This document shows, piece after piece, positions 50,760-61,310 of a stretch of DNA of 64,000 nt. The stretch's first letter is position 1; each line of letters starts with the position of its first letter. Below the pieces are notes generated by a model. It had not been told where the DNA came from, made no database searches, and was given only the letters and a program-made list of their open reading frames with translations. The translations under genes were made by a program, and so were the position numbers. This DNA is from Patagioenas fasciata (lineage: Eukaryota; Chordata; Aves; Columbiformes; Columbidae), in the NCBI RefSeq assembly GCF_037038585.1, contig NC_092525.1, positions 26,190,367 through 26,254,366 of the forward strand. Reading direction: 5' to 3'.

Positions 50760-53700
50760 CTGAAAAGCAGAAGTCATCTGAGCAAAATAAAGGGTCATTT
50801 ATGACTATGTTTATTGTATTTTTCTTCATCATCTACCATAAACATAACACAAACACATCATAGTGCTTCCTAAGAATAAGGCTATGATCTAGGTTGAACT
50901 ATACACATGAAAACAGGATTAAAGGGAGCTCTTTCATATGCTCATTAGCAACGGGAATCTCCCCATGTAATGAAAGTTCCCAGCTCACTGTGCGAACAAC
51001 ATTCTACATGTTTTGTCTTTTATATTGCTCATTTTAATTTGTTTTCTATTTTAATAACTAGTCAACTAAGTTCTATCACCAGTGTGCTGCTTGGCCTCAC
51101 TGAGAGTGAATGTGAGCACGGCTAAGGAGCAAAACATGGGAAAGGCTTCCTGACAATGCATAATTACAGTTTCAGAGTACTTGAAATGTCTTCAGCAGTT
51201 AGTGATGTATAACCCTCCACAGGCCTCAGACAAGGTCTTTTAATTCTGCATTTTCTTATCTGGCAAAATACCAGACAGCTTCTGGCACAGTTAATATCAG
51301 GACATTCGCTTAGAATTTAATTGACTCTGGACTCACTGAACATTTTAGCAAGGTTGTGTTATAAACAGATGCGTGCGTTCCAAATCTGTGACTTTGCTCG
51401 CTCCTCCCCCACTGCCCCAACATCCCTTGAATTCTTCCCTTATGGAAAAGTCCTTCAGATACCAGCAGAGAAATTGGTTTCCAGCTAAAGAATTCCACAG
51501 GGGAAAGCAGAAGACATTTCTGCATGCTGACAGAGTAAGAAAGAAATAACTAACATATTACTCCTGTTCCTGCCATGGTTCCTTGGGGCGGACTAGCAAC
51601 TGAAGCTAACCTGTGGTGTTAGAAACAGAGGAGGAGTAATTTGGTTTATTTTCCATGTAATTTCAGCCCAACTTAATCCTTAAAAGAAGGAAAAATAGCT
51701 GAGTTAAGATCTTTTACACAAATAATCTTCGCAATTCTATTTATCAGTACCTGGCAATGTAGTAAGTTTGTCTGTAATCCATATGTAAAATACTTTCCAA
51801 TTTGGAAGAAATACAGGACATAGACATAATTGTAAATATCAGGAAAAGATTATAGTTTTCTATAGTAACTATTTTTAGCTGGCATTTTATTTTAGCTTTT
51901 ATGCAAGTTATAGTGTCTCATGTGGGAAAGATTGTACAGATCAGACCAGATTTATGAAGCTGATATTTCCACTGGGGAAAAATACTTTCTAGAGATCCCA
52001 GATGGTTGCATGTTATCCAGCTACTAAATACTTTTGAAAAACCTCAAGAAAAGCATTGCATTATAATTTTAAGAAGAACCTCTGTAGACTTGGAACCTGC
52101 TCTCTAAGTTGATGCTAATACTGTAACTTAAGATAGTTGATTCTTAATCTTCTAAGTATTTTTTCCCTTTTTTCTGCTTCTGAATTTGAAGAGGTTTTTC
52201 TTGTCAGAATGTAGACTATACTTTGCTTAGTCTATGATTTCTGCTGACCTTGAAGCTCTGTCCTTTATTTTGCCCATACTGGTTTTAGGTTAGTGTCATT
52301 CCAAAGTTGCTAAAATGTTACATTAACTTGGAAGCCACAAAATTTGGAACTAGGCTTCACATCTCCAAAGTTTGGTGCTCTCAGACTATGAGTACAAACA
52401 CCATGAGCACTAGCAAAATTGATTTGAGATCTGGGCTTAAATTTTGTATATTCTGGAAAAAATTCTTGCATATTGTCACTTTAACCTCAAATTAATTATT
52501 ATTTTTTGTTCTGCTGTTCTGGACTGATGTGGGACATCTCATAATATGAGAAAATTTACCCCAGTTTGGATAGAGCAACACAGAATTGGAGGAGGAATAG
52601 CATTGAATGGAACTGTAACAAAGAATTTAAAATACTTTTGTCCAAATACCTGAGCCAGTCAACTGAACTGGGTGTCAGACTTCCCTCTGCACTGGCTTAG
52701 CTGGAACTCCTGACTGCCTTCCAGGCACAGGTTAATAATGATGACATTTGTCTGGGTAGATAAATGTTCGACATAATGGGGTCAGAGACTGTGAAGGAGG
52801 ACTGCAATGATCTTGTACAACGTGCTGTCATTTGAGGAGCAATATGTGCTCTGTCCTGCCTGTGTAAAATGTTCAGTCAAGAAAGAGCAGTCTTTCCTTG
52901 CAGCTTTGATTTTGTTTGTGATGAAAAAATTGAGTTCACACCAAAGCAACATCTTTTCTGCTCTTTCAAACCTAAAACAAGAAGTCTGGCTTGACTGAAA
53001 AGGTGAACAAATTTTAGAGGTGTTTTCACCATTACAGTGTCAGTAAACATCTGAAATTGTACATATGAGACAATTCCACCTGGCCTGGCTGTGTGACAGT
53101 GCGTCTGTAGGCTGGCAGTGTGTGTTACAGAAACGTTGCGTGTATATCTCTTCCTAAGGTTTATGATCTCTGCTGGAAAATGTTTTGTGTGAACTGTGAC
53201 TGAAATGACAGGTTTGTAAAGCAGATTTTATTTGACCTCGTTGGCTTTTTTTTTTTTTTTTTTTTGTGGCTGCTTTTGCACAGGTAATTTCCTTGTCTTC
53301 GCACAAAACAAACGGGAAAAAACAAGCAGGTCACCAAGTAAAAAGAGAATAGATTGTTGAGCCTTCATGAAAATAATGGAGAAAACTGCAAGAGGGCATA
53401 CATGTATAAAATGAACTACAATTCAGGTATGAAAATATCAGCCAGACCACTTTTTACTGGGAAAATGTGGTGAAAATCTCCAAAGTTTGATTGATTTCAG
53501 TTCATCAAAGATGTAGTCTTGTATGCAGTCACAAAAGTCAGCTGTAGTGGAATATAAGGAGAAATATTTCAAATCTTTGCTTTTACTGAAGTATCCACCT
53601 TACTGAAACCTCCAGTTTCAAGACCGGAATGAGGTTTGTCTGGATTAAAGAAAGAAGACCCAAAGGTATTTTTCCTTAAGGGAGATAAGTCTTCAAAGGA

Positions 53701-56700
53701 CATGCATGAACCAACTACAGAATTTGGACAAGTTTAGGGGTTAAAGTCCACATGCCTTCTACAAACGCATTTGAAACCTGTGAAGAAGTCAAAATGGAGC
53801 ATATACGCATCACAAGCAATGTCTGTGTGATAGGTGTGTTCATTCAGCATGGCCAGGTTGGTTTGTAGAAGTCTCCATGTATCACCGTTTGAAGCCATTT
53901 GTTTTACCGTTGGGCACATTGACGCTGAAAAAGAACACGCAGGTTCTTACTTACGTTTGTTTGCTTATTCCTAAATTCCTTCTCCCTCTGTAACCGGTAG
54001 TGGTCTATCTCAGCTATGGCTTCTTCTTTGGCCTGCTTCAGCCTCTTTCCCTTTCCTAATAGTGGAAGAAATGGGGATTTACTTCACACTCGTCACTGTA
54101 TCTCAAAAGATGAATCAGAGGTATTTTACATGGCATAGTAAGAAGTACAGAGCCTCAAGCAAAGTCAGCAGCAGGTCTGTTTGCACAGGAACGGTCAGAC
54201 CAGCCAAAGTGATTTGGGTAGGGTACTTTTTGATTGAAAGCCCGTCATGCAAGTACCCATCTTCTGAAACCAACTCCCTGTGCAAAAGCACACATCAAAA
54301 TGAAAAGCTTGTTGGTTTGCTAACAACAGAAGTCTTTTCGCAACTACACATTTTTGCATAACACAAACTATTTTTTTTTTTTAAATCACAGCTTGCTGTT
54401 TAAATAATTATCTATCTTGCCTTCATCAGCAATAGTAGCAGCCAGATAACAGATTTTAGTTGTCACTGTTAGGAAAAGACGTTATTCTGTAAGATTTGCT
54501 GTATTGATTGGTTGCCAGCATCCCTTCATCCCACACCAACTGCATTCTGCTTAGAGCTGGCAGATTTCCAAAGTACTGCAAGACTTCACCACCGAACTGA
54601 GCTGCAACCTTCAGGCTTTGTCCTCTTCTCCCCTTTTTCCCCTAACATTTGTTAAATGCAGAGGTGACTGATTAAGAGAAAAAGGAGGTCAATGGTATTC
54701 TCTACCACTGTGTTTGAAAATATTAAAGTGATTAACAAGTCTTTTTTTTTTTTTTCCTGTTCTTTTTAAACATGAGGGTGATCTATAATGTGACAATTTA
54801 GGCTGTAGTGGAAACTAGAGCCTTCCTTCTGAACAGGCTTATTTACATGCTGAATTTTGTTCACTGTGAGTAGTTACTTTGTCTTCAGTAAAATGCTAAG
54901 GGTTGTCAAACTAAGCCCATGTAAGTCATTGCAGGATGGGGTATAAGGTAGTTCCCAGGTCTAGCAGTGATGTTATATAAAGGAGTAGAAGGTTTGATTG
55001 CAATGTGATGCTTAAGTGTTTACAGGAAGCACGTGCTGAAGATGTTGTAACCACTCCCAGTGATGCATCTCTGCTTGTTTTATACAAAGTCAGTAAAGTT
55101 GCATGGATCTCCACAGGGCTCTTGCTACACTACTTTGTGGGGGAAAAGTCACTTTCTAACTGATGAGGCTGTAAACCTCTTGCATTGAAAGTTGATATGC
55201 TATATTTGAGACACCTGAGCTGGTGCTGATTTTTTGGGGTCTCCTTCTCCTGTACAGCTAGAACTTTAGGAGTGGGAGAGGTTAAGCTTGCTCCCTTTCT
55301 TAATGGGAGCAAGATCTCTGACATCTGAAAAATCTGTTGCTTAAATTACAATATTACAAGAATGAGGGCATGGAGTCTGGGCAACTGAAAAAGGCATCCT
55401 GATCTGATGCATGAAACATCCATTTATTTATTTACTTATTTAAACCACCCACTTAGCATCACTGAGCAATATGAATACTTTTGGAAGGTTTTTTGTTTTG
55501 GTTTGGTTTTGTGTTTTTTTGTTGTTGTTGTTGTTGTTGTTTTGTTTTTGTGGTTGTTTGGTTGGTTTTTGTTTAACTTTCCATTCAAGCATGAAAGCTG
55601 AAAAGAGTACTTTTTCTGAAATCCTAAGGAATGTTCTCCAACTAAGCTAGGAAGATGAGCACTAGAATTGCTGATATATTTTCTGCAGGCTGTTACACTG
55701 AATTGGCTACACCTGTGCTTGGCTTCTGAAGCTTTATCAGGTGTGGCATAGCACAATCTACTTCTACTGAGCATGGCACAAAGAGAACACTGAATCTTCG
55801 GAGGAAGACTGTTGGTTTTGGTACATCTGAGATTCACCAAAAGCCTGGGTCAAATGCTTGATCCAGCACCAAATTTGTAGCCCAGCTGACGGCCCCTTCT
55901 GAAGTTGCTATCTGCAGATTGGTGAGTAGAAGCAGAGAGATGCCTGAAACATGAATTTGCTTTTAAAGTCCTGATTCTTGGACTGTTTGATTCTGTGGGT
56001 GTGCTTATTGTGGGATCTAAGGAGTGTGTTTGTAAAAAGGCTTTTTACAAGAAGGGAGCGACCTGGTGAGGAACTGAATAGCTTTGCTTACTCAGTTCAT
56101 CACTGGATTGCTCTCTTGTGTAGTTAATGACATTACTCAGCGTCCTTGTGTCACGGAGGCACTGGACTTAGGTTTAAACCCCACCATGTACTTTCCTAGA
56201 ATTTGTATCTGTTTGATAAGGGCTCATTCCCTCAGCTTGTGTCCCTCACTGTATGAAATCTTGGGGCCAGTATGTATGAACTGGCAGGTTTGCGTAACAG
56301 TCTGATGTCGGTCTGAACAACAAACTTTGGAACTGGGTTTAGGTCTGTATTTTGGAGTCACCCTAACTGTCCTCTCCAAATTTGAAGCTAATCAGCCTTT
56401 TATAGAGTTTTCCTCTAGGAGCTCGGGGGGGCGATTCTCTGGAGCTGGAAGTTAGGGGGGTGACTAGGATGAAGCTCTGCCAATTTCACCAGCTGAAGAA
56501 CTGGATCTCCAGAGTAAATGAAATTATTTCGGAATCAGTGGGGTTTCAATTTCAAATTCCATCTGGGGGGCCATCTGTAGTAAATATGTTGGGTATTTGG
56601 CCACCAGACAGATAGATAAATCCATTTAAAAGGCACAAAATGCAAAGAGATTAACTGTAAAACAACAGCTCATTTGTCTCTAACAATGTAGCTAGTGAAC

Positions 56701-59700
56701 CAAAAAGTATATATATACATAGATGTCAAGTCTTGACAGTGCACTGGAGTAAGCACAATACATAGGGTGTCACTGGAGGGTGGCAGCCATTTCATTTTTC
56801 CATGTTGCCTTTAGGACTAGAACAGCAGGAACCTGCTGCTTCCTATTTAATTAAGTGGAAAAGCTGTGAGTAAATTACTGCTAGTTCAACAACGTTGTGG
56901 ACAGAATCGGCAACTGCCAACATATGCGATAGTACATATGCTGCACCTGATTAAGTTAGGCAGAAACTAGAGCTTAACCTGCTGTTTCACTACAGACAAA
57001 CCAAAATTAATTAGTCAGTCTGTTATTAACCACTTGTCTGCTACCTTAGTTGTGCAATATGAGATTGCCTTTTCAAAGTCTCACTGATCTTCTGGATGGG
57101 ATTCTCTGCAGAGCACAGCCGAGCTGAAATCAAACCTTACACAACAAAGGGTGGCAGAGCATTGACATTCAGCCAAGATCATGCAAAAAGAGGGCAAGAA
57201 ATACAGGAGGATGGGCAAACCAACCTGAGCTTATGAAATTTCCTCTGGGATCAGAAAGGTGAGGTACACAAAGCTCCAACTTTGATGAGACTTTTGCCTC
57301 AAAGGGCACACTGTGGGATCAGGTTTACTGCCGCCCCTTTGTACCTCCTTCCCATCCGTGCAGGTGGAGAGCAGCAAAGCAGCTGAGCTCTGCCTGCTTT
57401 CCTTGGCCATGATTACGGTAGCTGACAGCCTATAAATTTCTAGGCGTCACGTTAAATCGGCCAATTCTTAACCAACTTTCTGTGACAAGTCAGCCCTGTA
57501 TTAGATTTTCTTACCTAACATGGGAAGGCATTGTTAGCACGGAGGAAGGCTGCCTTCTTTCTAGGTATTTCTGTGACTTTAATGACAAACATAGCTCTGC
57601 TGAGACCCAAAAGAAACGGTGAGGTTTTTTTACGTTGTTGGTGTTTTTTAGATCTTGCAAGAAAAAGACAGTAGAAAGAAAAGTGTTGCATTCTAATTTG
57701 CTCAGACACTAAGTTATCTTACTTTCCAAAACTGCTACGCTAAAATTGGCTTTCTGTTTTCAAACATATAATCAAGGCTTCTAGCTGAATTTCTGCATAG
57801 AAATAATGTCATATGAAGAAGTTGCCAAAAAATAATCCTATTTTCTTTAAATAGGACCATTTCAGTTGTCTTCAAGAGTGTTAAATTCTCTGCAGAATGG
57901 GATCTGGGGATGCTCATTTTGAGAATACTGGTTTGCACTTTTAATAAAATACAATAGAAGCAGCTGATGAGTATGTATAGCTTTTTCAGTAGATAAAACG
58001 TCCTGGATATTATCCAAGAGAGCATCATGAATATAATTATGTTTACAACATCTTATTTTGATTCACATTTGTTTTTAATCTGATTTCCTGAAATATTTCA
58101 TCTGATTTTTCATTTTATTAGGCACTAGAAATTCAAGCCAAGATATACAAATCTATAGGAAAATAAGTTTTGCTAAACTCAGCGTTCATGACACGTTTGT
58201 TTCCCTTGTTTTACCCAAAAGGACTTTCAGGAACTGATTTTTTGGCTGTGACAATGCTTAGTTATTTCTGGGATCCAAATTATGCTTAAGCAAAAATGAT
58301 AGATAAAGCAGTGCTGTGTATAAAAGGGCAAAGGATTGCAGACTGTTTTGGTTTGTGTTTAATCAGCTTAATAGTTTCAGCCTTGCACGTGTGTATTTAC
58401 CAGCAAACCATTAATAATTTGTCAGGTATAAATGAGATCTGCTAAGGATACAGCAAAGATATTGCAAGTCGGGTTAAAGAGTATTGAGCAAGAAGTATGA
58501 AAAAGCTTGTACAGAAGAACTTTAGCACTATATTTTTACTTTGCTTCCTGGCTATAAATATAATTTATTTGCTATTTTTTCAGTTTTCCAAAGTGGATTT
58601 TCATTACAAGCAGCTACACATAGGTCAGCAAGAACTAGACTCATTATCTGTTTATATACATTATTATGTGTGTTCATGCTAAATTTTGATCTGGTTATGT
58701 AAGTATCAACTGTAAACACTACAGGGTTTGCACAAGGGTAGTTTGCTAATCACATTTCCTTGAAAATGACTTCTGGTTGTGTCTCATGAATAACCACACA
58801 TTTGTTCTTCTCACGTTACAATGTAAATAGACCAGTTGGAGTCATTGGCCCTGGGCTGTGGAGCAGCGGTGGTTTTTGGTGACAAAGGGAGTCATGTGTA
58901 TGGTTTGGTGGGGGTGGGCCCGCGTTGGCACTTGCTGGCTGGGTTCCTGGCTCTCACCGGCGGCCCCAGGCTGCAGAGCACCAGCTCCGAGCAGAAGCTG
59001 CTGACCTGAGCTGGTACACAGCGGCTCTGGGGTGGAGCAGTACATCCTCACCCAGTTTCACTGAACTGTGTGTGCACAGGTTAACCCATTGCACTGGATG
59101 TGTTTGTTGCATTTTATGCATTTCCTTTTCTCTTTGTTTTTGTGCTCAGAGACAATCTACTCAATCCTTCATGCTGATCTAACTGCAGCATCGCTCTGGA
59201 AAAGAGACTGTTGAAGTAATTCTGACTTGGCATACCTGAGTTTGGCAGTAAAAGAATCCCTTTTGTCCTTGTCCCACAGTATTTAAGTTATGCTGGTACA
59301 GTTAGGTATTTATGGTGGAATAGTAACATTGCTATAAAAATACTGAAATTAAGGACAACGTGGACATTTTTAAATTTTTTAAATTTAATTTTGTAGCTTC
59401 ATTGCAAACCTCTTCTAATGTCCAATATAATAATGATTGTCTAGCTATAATTATTTTGTTAGATTAGCTATAATGCTTGGTTTAGCACAAAATCTAGTGT
59501 GCACTAGTCCTTGGAAAAACCCAAATCAGAAACAAAGGCCTGACCTTGCTTGTGTGATCATGAGATCTAAAATCAAGAGCTTTGCTGTTGACACCCTAGT
59601 AGAAACTGTTGATAGCAGTTAACATGAACAAAAAGATCTGCCCAAGTCTTCAGGCTGTAGATGAATATGCAGCTTCATTAGTAATTTAAACTTTTTGGCC

Positions 59701-61046
59701 TTGATCTGCTGTACCTAGGAATAAAATCTCTTAATGATGCTTGAGGTTTTCCACAGGATGACACAGCGCTGCTGAGGCTGGAAGGGACCTCTGGGGTCTG
59801 TCCAACCCCTGCTTGTGAAAACACAGCAATGTGGATTTGTGTGTAGAAGGGATATAGAAACTACACAAAATATTTTTGTTTAGCTTCTATTCCTCCTTGG
59901 AAAACAAAATACGTTCCTCCATCACACTTCTCCACACGCCATCACCTTCATGCATTGCAGTTGAGTCCTGTAGGACAATACTGTTTCCTGCTGCTGGTTT
60001 CTAAATCTAGATAACTCTGTGAAACAGTATAAATGTTTCAGTGCGAATGCAGGTCAGCGACTCATGTCATTGGTACCTGCTTTCAGGTAAATATTTTGCA
60101 TCCAACCACTGGTAAATGAATGCAGAAAATGAAGGGAATAGATAATGAAAAGACTCTGCCAGGGGAACTATTTATTTGCTTTAAATCTAGCAGACACCTT
60201 CATTTTTATATTTCTTATTTTTTTCTTACATATGACTAGAATAAAAATATTTGAATTTATTATTATTGGACATCTACACATGCTTTGTCCTGGGCATTTA
60301 GGCATTCATTAAACAAGATGTTTATTTTAAACTCAACATTTAATCACTTGTTGATTATTAGTACTGTGTAATAGAATTATGTCAATGATCTATTATAGCA
60401 CTGACAGAGCTTGTGATTGGAGCATGACTTCGATTACTATAATTGTGCTGAAGTTTCCCTTTGTTTTCATATAATTTTTTTTGAGCACAGCTGAATCAGA
60501 AGGCAAGTTACTAGATTTTGTAAGAGGAACACTGACAAATTTATACAATACCTATAAAGAGAAATAGAGAGTTTAGAATCTGGTTCTCAATAGCTGGTAG
60601 TCAGAGATCTGTTGTCTTCTAGTTTAAATAGCTAAGGAAGCCTGTAATTACAGTATTGCATTCAGATAAAACCAGACTAAATCTAGCTGACAGGATGAAT
60701 ATAACAAAGAAAACCTTGTTTAATGTAACAAGGCATGCGTGCATGCACACACAGGCACACACATGCACACGGAATTTTAAGCAAACGCTGAAGATTCGGG
60801 TTTCGTTAAGTGCCTGGCTGCAGCACTAACACAAGTGAGAAGAAAGAATGAGAGCAGCACAGCTGTGATGTATACAGATGAAATAATGTTGTTTTTCCAC
60901 GAGACACTGTAATTCTGAAGAGCTTACAGTTGAAAACTACAGTAAAGCTAGGCCAGTTACTTACTTTTTTTGGCTTCTTCCACTTTGTCTTTGGCACGTT
61001 TTTCTGCCTGCAAAAGCTGCTGGATTCCCTGAGACTGGCTGGTCAT
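50586..61046 (-). CDS. ATP6V1G3: V-type proton ATPase subunit G3, three-exon coding span
   Basis: The coding sequence joins 61046-60965, 54055-53955 and 50759-50586 (82, 101 and 174 bases), giving 118 residues plus TAA, the usual length of vertebrate G subunits. Visible family landmarks are an N-terminal SQSQGIQQLLQAEKRA block (residues 3-18), RLKQAKEEA (32-40), the EIDHYRLQREKEF helix (43-55), MGSQGNLS (63-70) and a C-terminal CDINPEVHPNFR (104-115). The protein is highly charged, with no signal peptide or membrane segment. In the known family, subunit G pairs with subunit E as a coiled-coil peripheral stalk of the cytosolic V1 sector, holding the ATPase head against rotation during proton pumping. 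G3 is the restricted isoform known from kidney intercalated cells and epididymis; G1 is ubiquitous and G2 neuronal. I call G3 from the MTSQSQGI start, KGKRLKQ and the MGSQxNLS region. All splice sites are canonical, intron 1 is phase 1 and intron 2 phase 0, and no frame break is seen. Confidence 0.93.
50760..53954 (-). other. ATP6V1G3 intron 2 (3.2 kb, phase 0)
   Basis: It is bounded by GTAAGT (53954-53949) and a cttctgcttttcag acceptor. It is A+T-rich and contains a 20-base homopolymer (T on plus, A in the sense direction, 53246-53265). No further coding exon or recognisable transposon was found in it. Confidence 0.85.
53246..53265. repeat. 20-base T homopolymer in ATP6V1G3 intron 2
   Basis: An uninterrupted T run on the plus strand, A in the direction of the gene. 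No attached element was recognised. Confidence 0.9.
53955..54055 (-). CDS. ATP6V1G3: ATP6V1G3 coding exon 2
   Basis: This 101-base exon completes codon 28 and encodes residues 29-61 (KGKRLKQAKEEAI to EFRNKQTN). It is the basic/acidic helical core of the stalk subunit. The acceptor reads ttcttccactattag just before 54055, and the donor is GTAAGT at 53954-53949. Exon 2 ends on a codon boundary (phase 0), so it joins cleanly to the Val that opens exon 3. It is too short to appear as a long open frame; it was recognised from the RLKQAKEEA motif on the reverse strand. Confidence 0.93.
55490..55575. repeat. T/G-rich microsatellite with (GTT)7
   Basis: This is a low-complexity stretch with seven GTT units at 55521-55541, flanked by ttttg and ggtt variants. 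It lies in intron 1 and generates a Lys/Thr/Asn-rich reverse-strand ORF that is an artefact. Confidence 0.9.
57515..57653 (-). other. Cassette-exon-like segment inside ATP6V1G3 intron 1
   Basis: On the gene's sense strand a long pyrimidine tract ending in tttttcttgcaag precedes 57653, and a GTAAGA donor follows 57515, enclosing 139 bases. Read in phase 1 after exon 1 it stays open throughout. Its length is not a multiple of three, so splicing on to exon 2 would shift frame and reach TGA 16 codons later, about 55 bases before the last junction. It encodes nothing recognisable. It may be a poison exon, an alternative exon or a chance pair of sites. Confidence 0.3.
59757..59815 (-). mobile_element. 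CR1-type LINE 3'-end fragment
   Basis: The plus strand carries the reverse complement of the familiar CR1 3' region: ggctggaagggacct followed by a tccaacccctgc block, preceded by a cacaggatgacacagcg stretch resembling the usual cacagaatcacagaat part. The element is therefore on the minus strand, in the same direction as the host gene. About 60 bases are recognisable; the rest is truncated or decayed. CR1 is the main LINE of birds and other sauropsids. Confidence 0.7.
60733..60770. repeat. CA-rich tract in intron 1
   Basis: The tract begins with the palindrome-like gcatgcgtgcatgc and continues as interrupted cacaca units. It is a degenerate dinucleotide microsatellite. Confidence 0.8.
60965..61046 (-). 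CDS. ATP6V1G3: ATP6V1G3 coding exon 1
   Basis: It encodes residues 1-27 and the first base of codon 28, from MTSQSQGIQ to VEEAKK. The start ATG (61046-61044) has A at -3, a good initiation context, and matches the conserved family N-terminus, so no other start is needed. The exon ends in a run of seven A followed by the donor GTAAGT (60964-60959). Splicing in phase 1 to exon 2 makes codon 28 AGA (Arg), which restores the KKRKGKRLK stretch expected of the family. This exon forms the start of the long N-terminal helix that packs on subunit E. Confidence 0.93.
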
Positions 61047-61310
61047 GCTGGTTGCTGGGCTGGAGCACTTCTGCGGGGACCAGAGCTCGGGGGAGCTTTA
61101 TACAGCTGCCAGCTCTTCCCTGTGCTTTCTGTTCTCTCTGTTATTACAACAGCCTCCCGGATTGCGCCCAGCCAGCCGGCTCTGCCTGGTTGCTGCTGGC
61201 TGAAAGGCCCGCCGGTGCAATCAGAACAACAGCAGCAAGGTGGAAAGGAATGATCTCCCCTCCTCAGGGTCACAGCAAAGCTAAAGCGTCTGATTAACAC
61301 ATTGGGAAGA
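61047..61310 (-). promoter_or_regulatory. Putative proximal promoter and 5' UTR of ATP6V1G3
   Basis: This segment lies between the start codon and the A+T-rich upstream flank. It holds the TATA box, a G+C-rich stretch (about 61140-61220) with a few CpGs, a CCAAT pentamer on the minus strand (61305-61301, further out than usual) and a GTTAATC half-site near 61292-61298 resembling half of an HNF1 site. Long ORFs on both strands here are a by-product of G+C content. Only the TATA box is well placed; the other motifs are weak. Confidence 0.4.
61097..61102 (-). promoter_or_regulatory. ATP6V1G3: TATA box of ATP6V1G3
   Basis: On the minus strand the motif TATAAA lies in the context gctgTATAAAgctcc. 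Its first base is 56 bases upstream of the A of the start ATG. The usual spacing of about 30 bases would place transcription start near 61070-61075 and leave a 5' UTR of only about 25-30 bases. The region upstream to about 61265 is richer in G+C than its surroundings but is not a strong CpG island, which fits a tissue-restricted TATA promoter. Function is inferred from motif and position only. Confidence 0.65.

Larger units (their letters stand above)
54056..60964 (-). other. ATP6V1G3 intron 1 (6.9 kb, phase 1)
   Basis: It is bounded by GTAAGT and a ttcttccactattag acceptor. Contents seen are a cassette-exon-like segment (57653-57515), a CR1 fragment (59757-59815), T/G microsatellite sequence (55490-55575), T runs at 54371-54382 and 54742-54755, and a CA-rich tract (60733-60770). 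Apart from the candidate exon, no coding segment was recognised on either strand. Confidence 0.85.

Noticed and set aside
54062-54361. 99-codon plus-strand ORF next to exon 2
   Set aside because: It begins beside the exon 2 acceptor of ATP6V1G3 on the opposite strand and has no recognisable content.
55436-55840. 134-codon minus-strand ORF in intron 1
   Set aside because: A third of it is translated GTT microsatellite, and the rest is unrecognised and not flanked by good splice sites.
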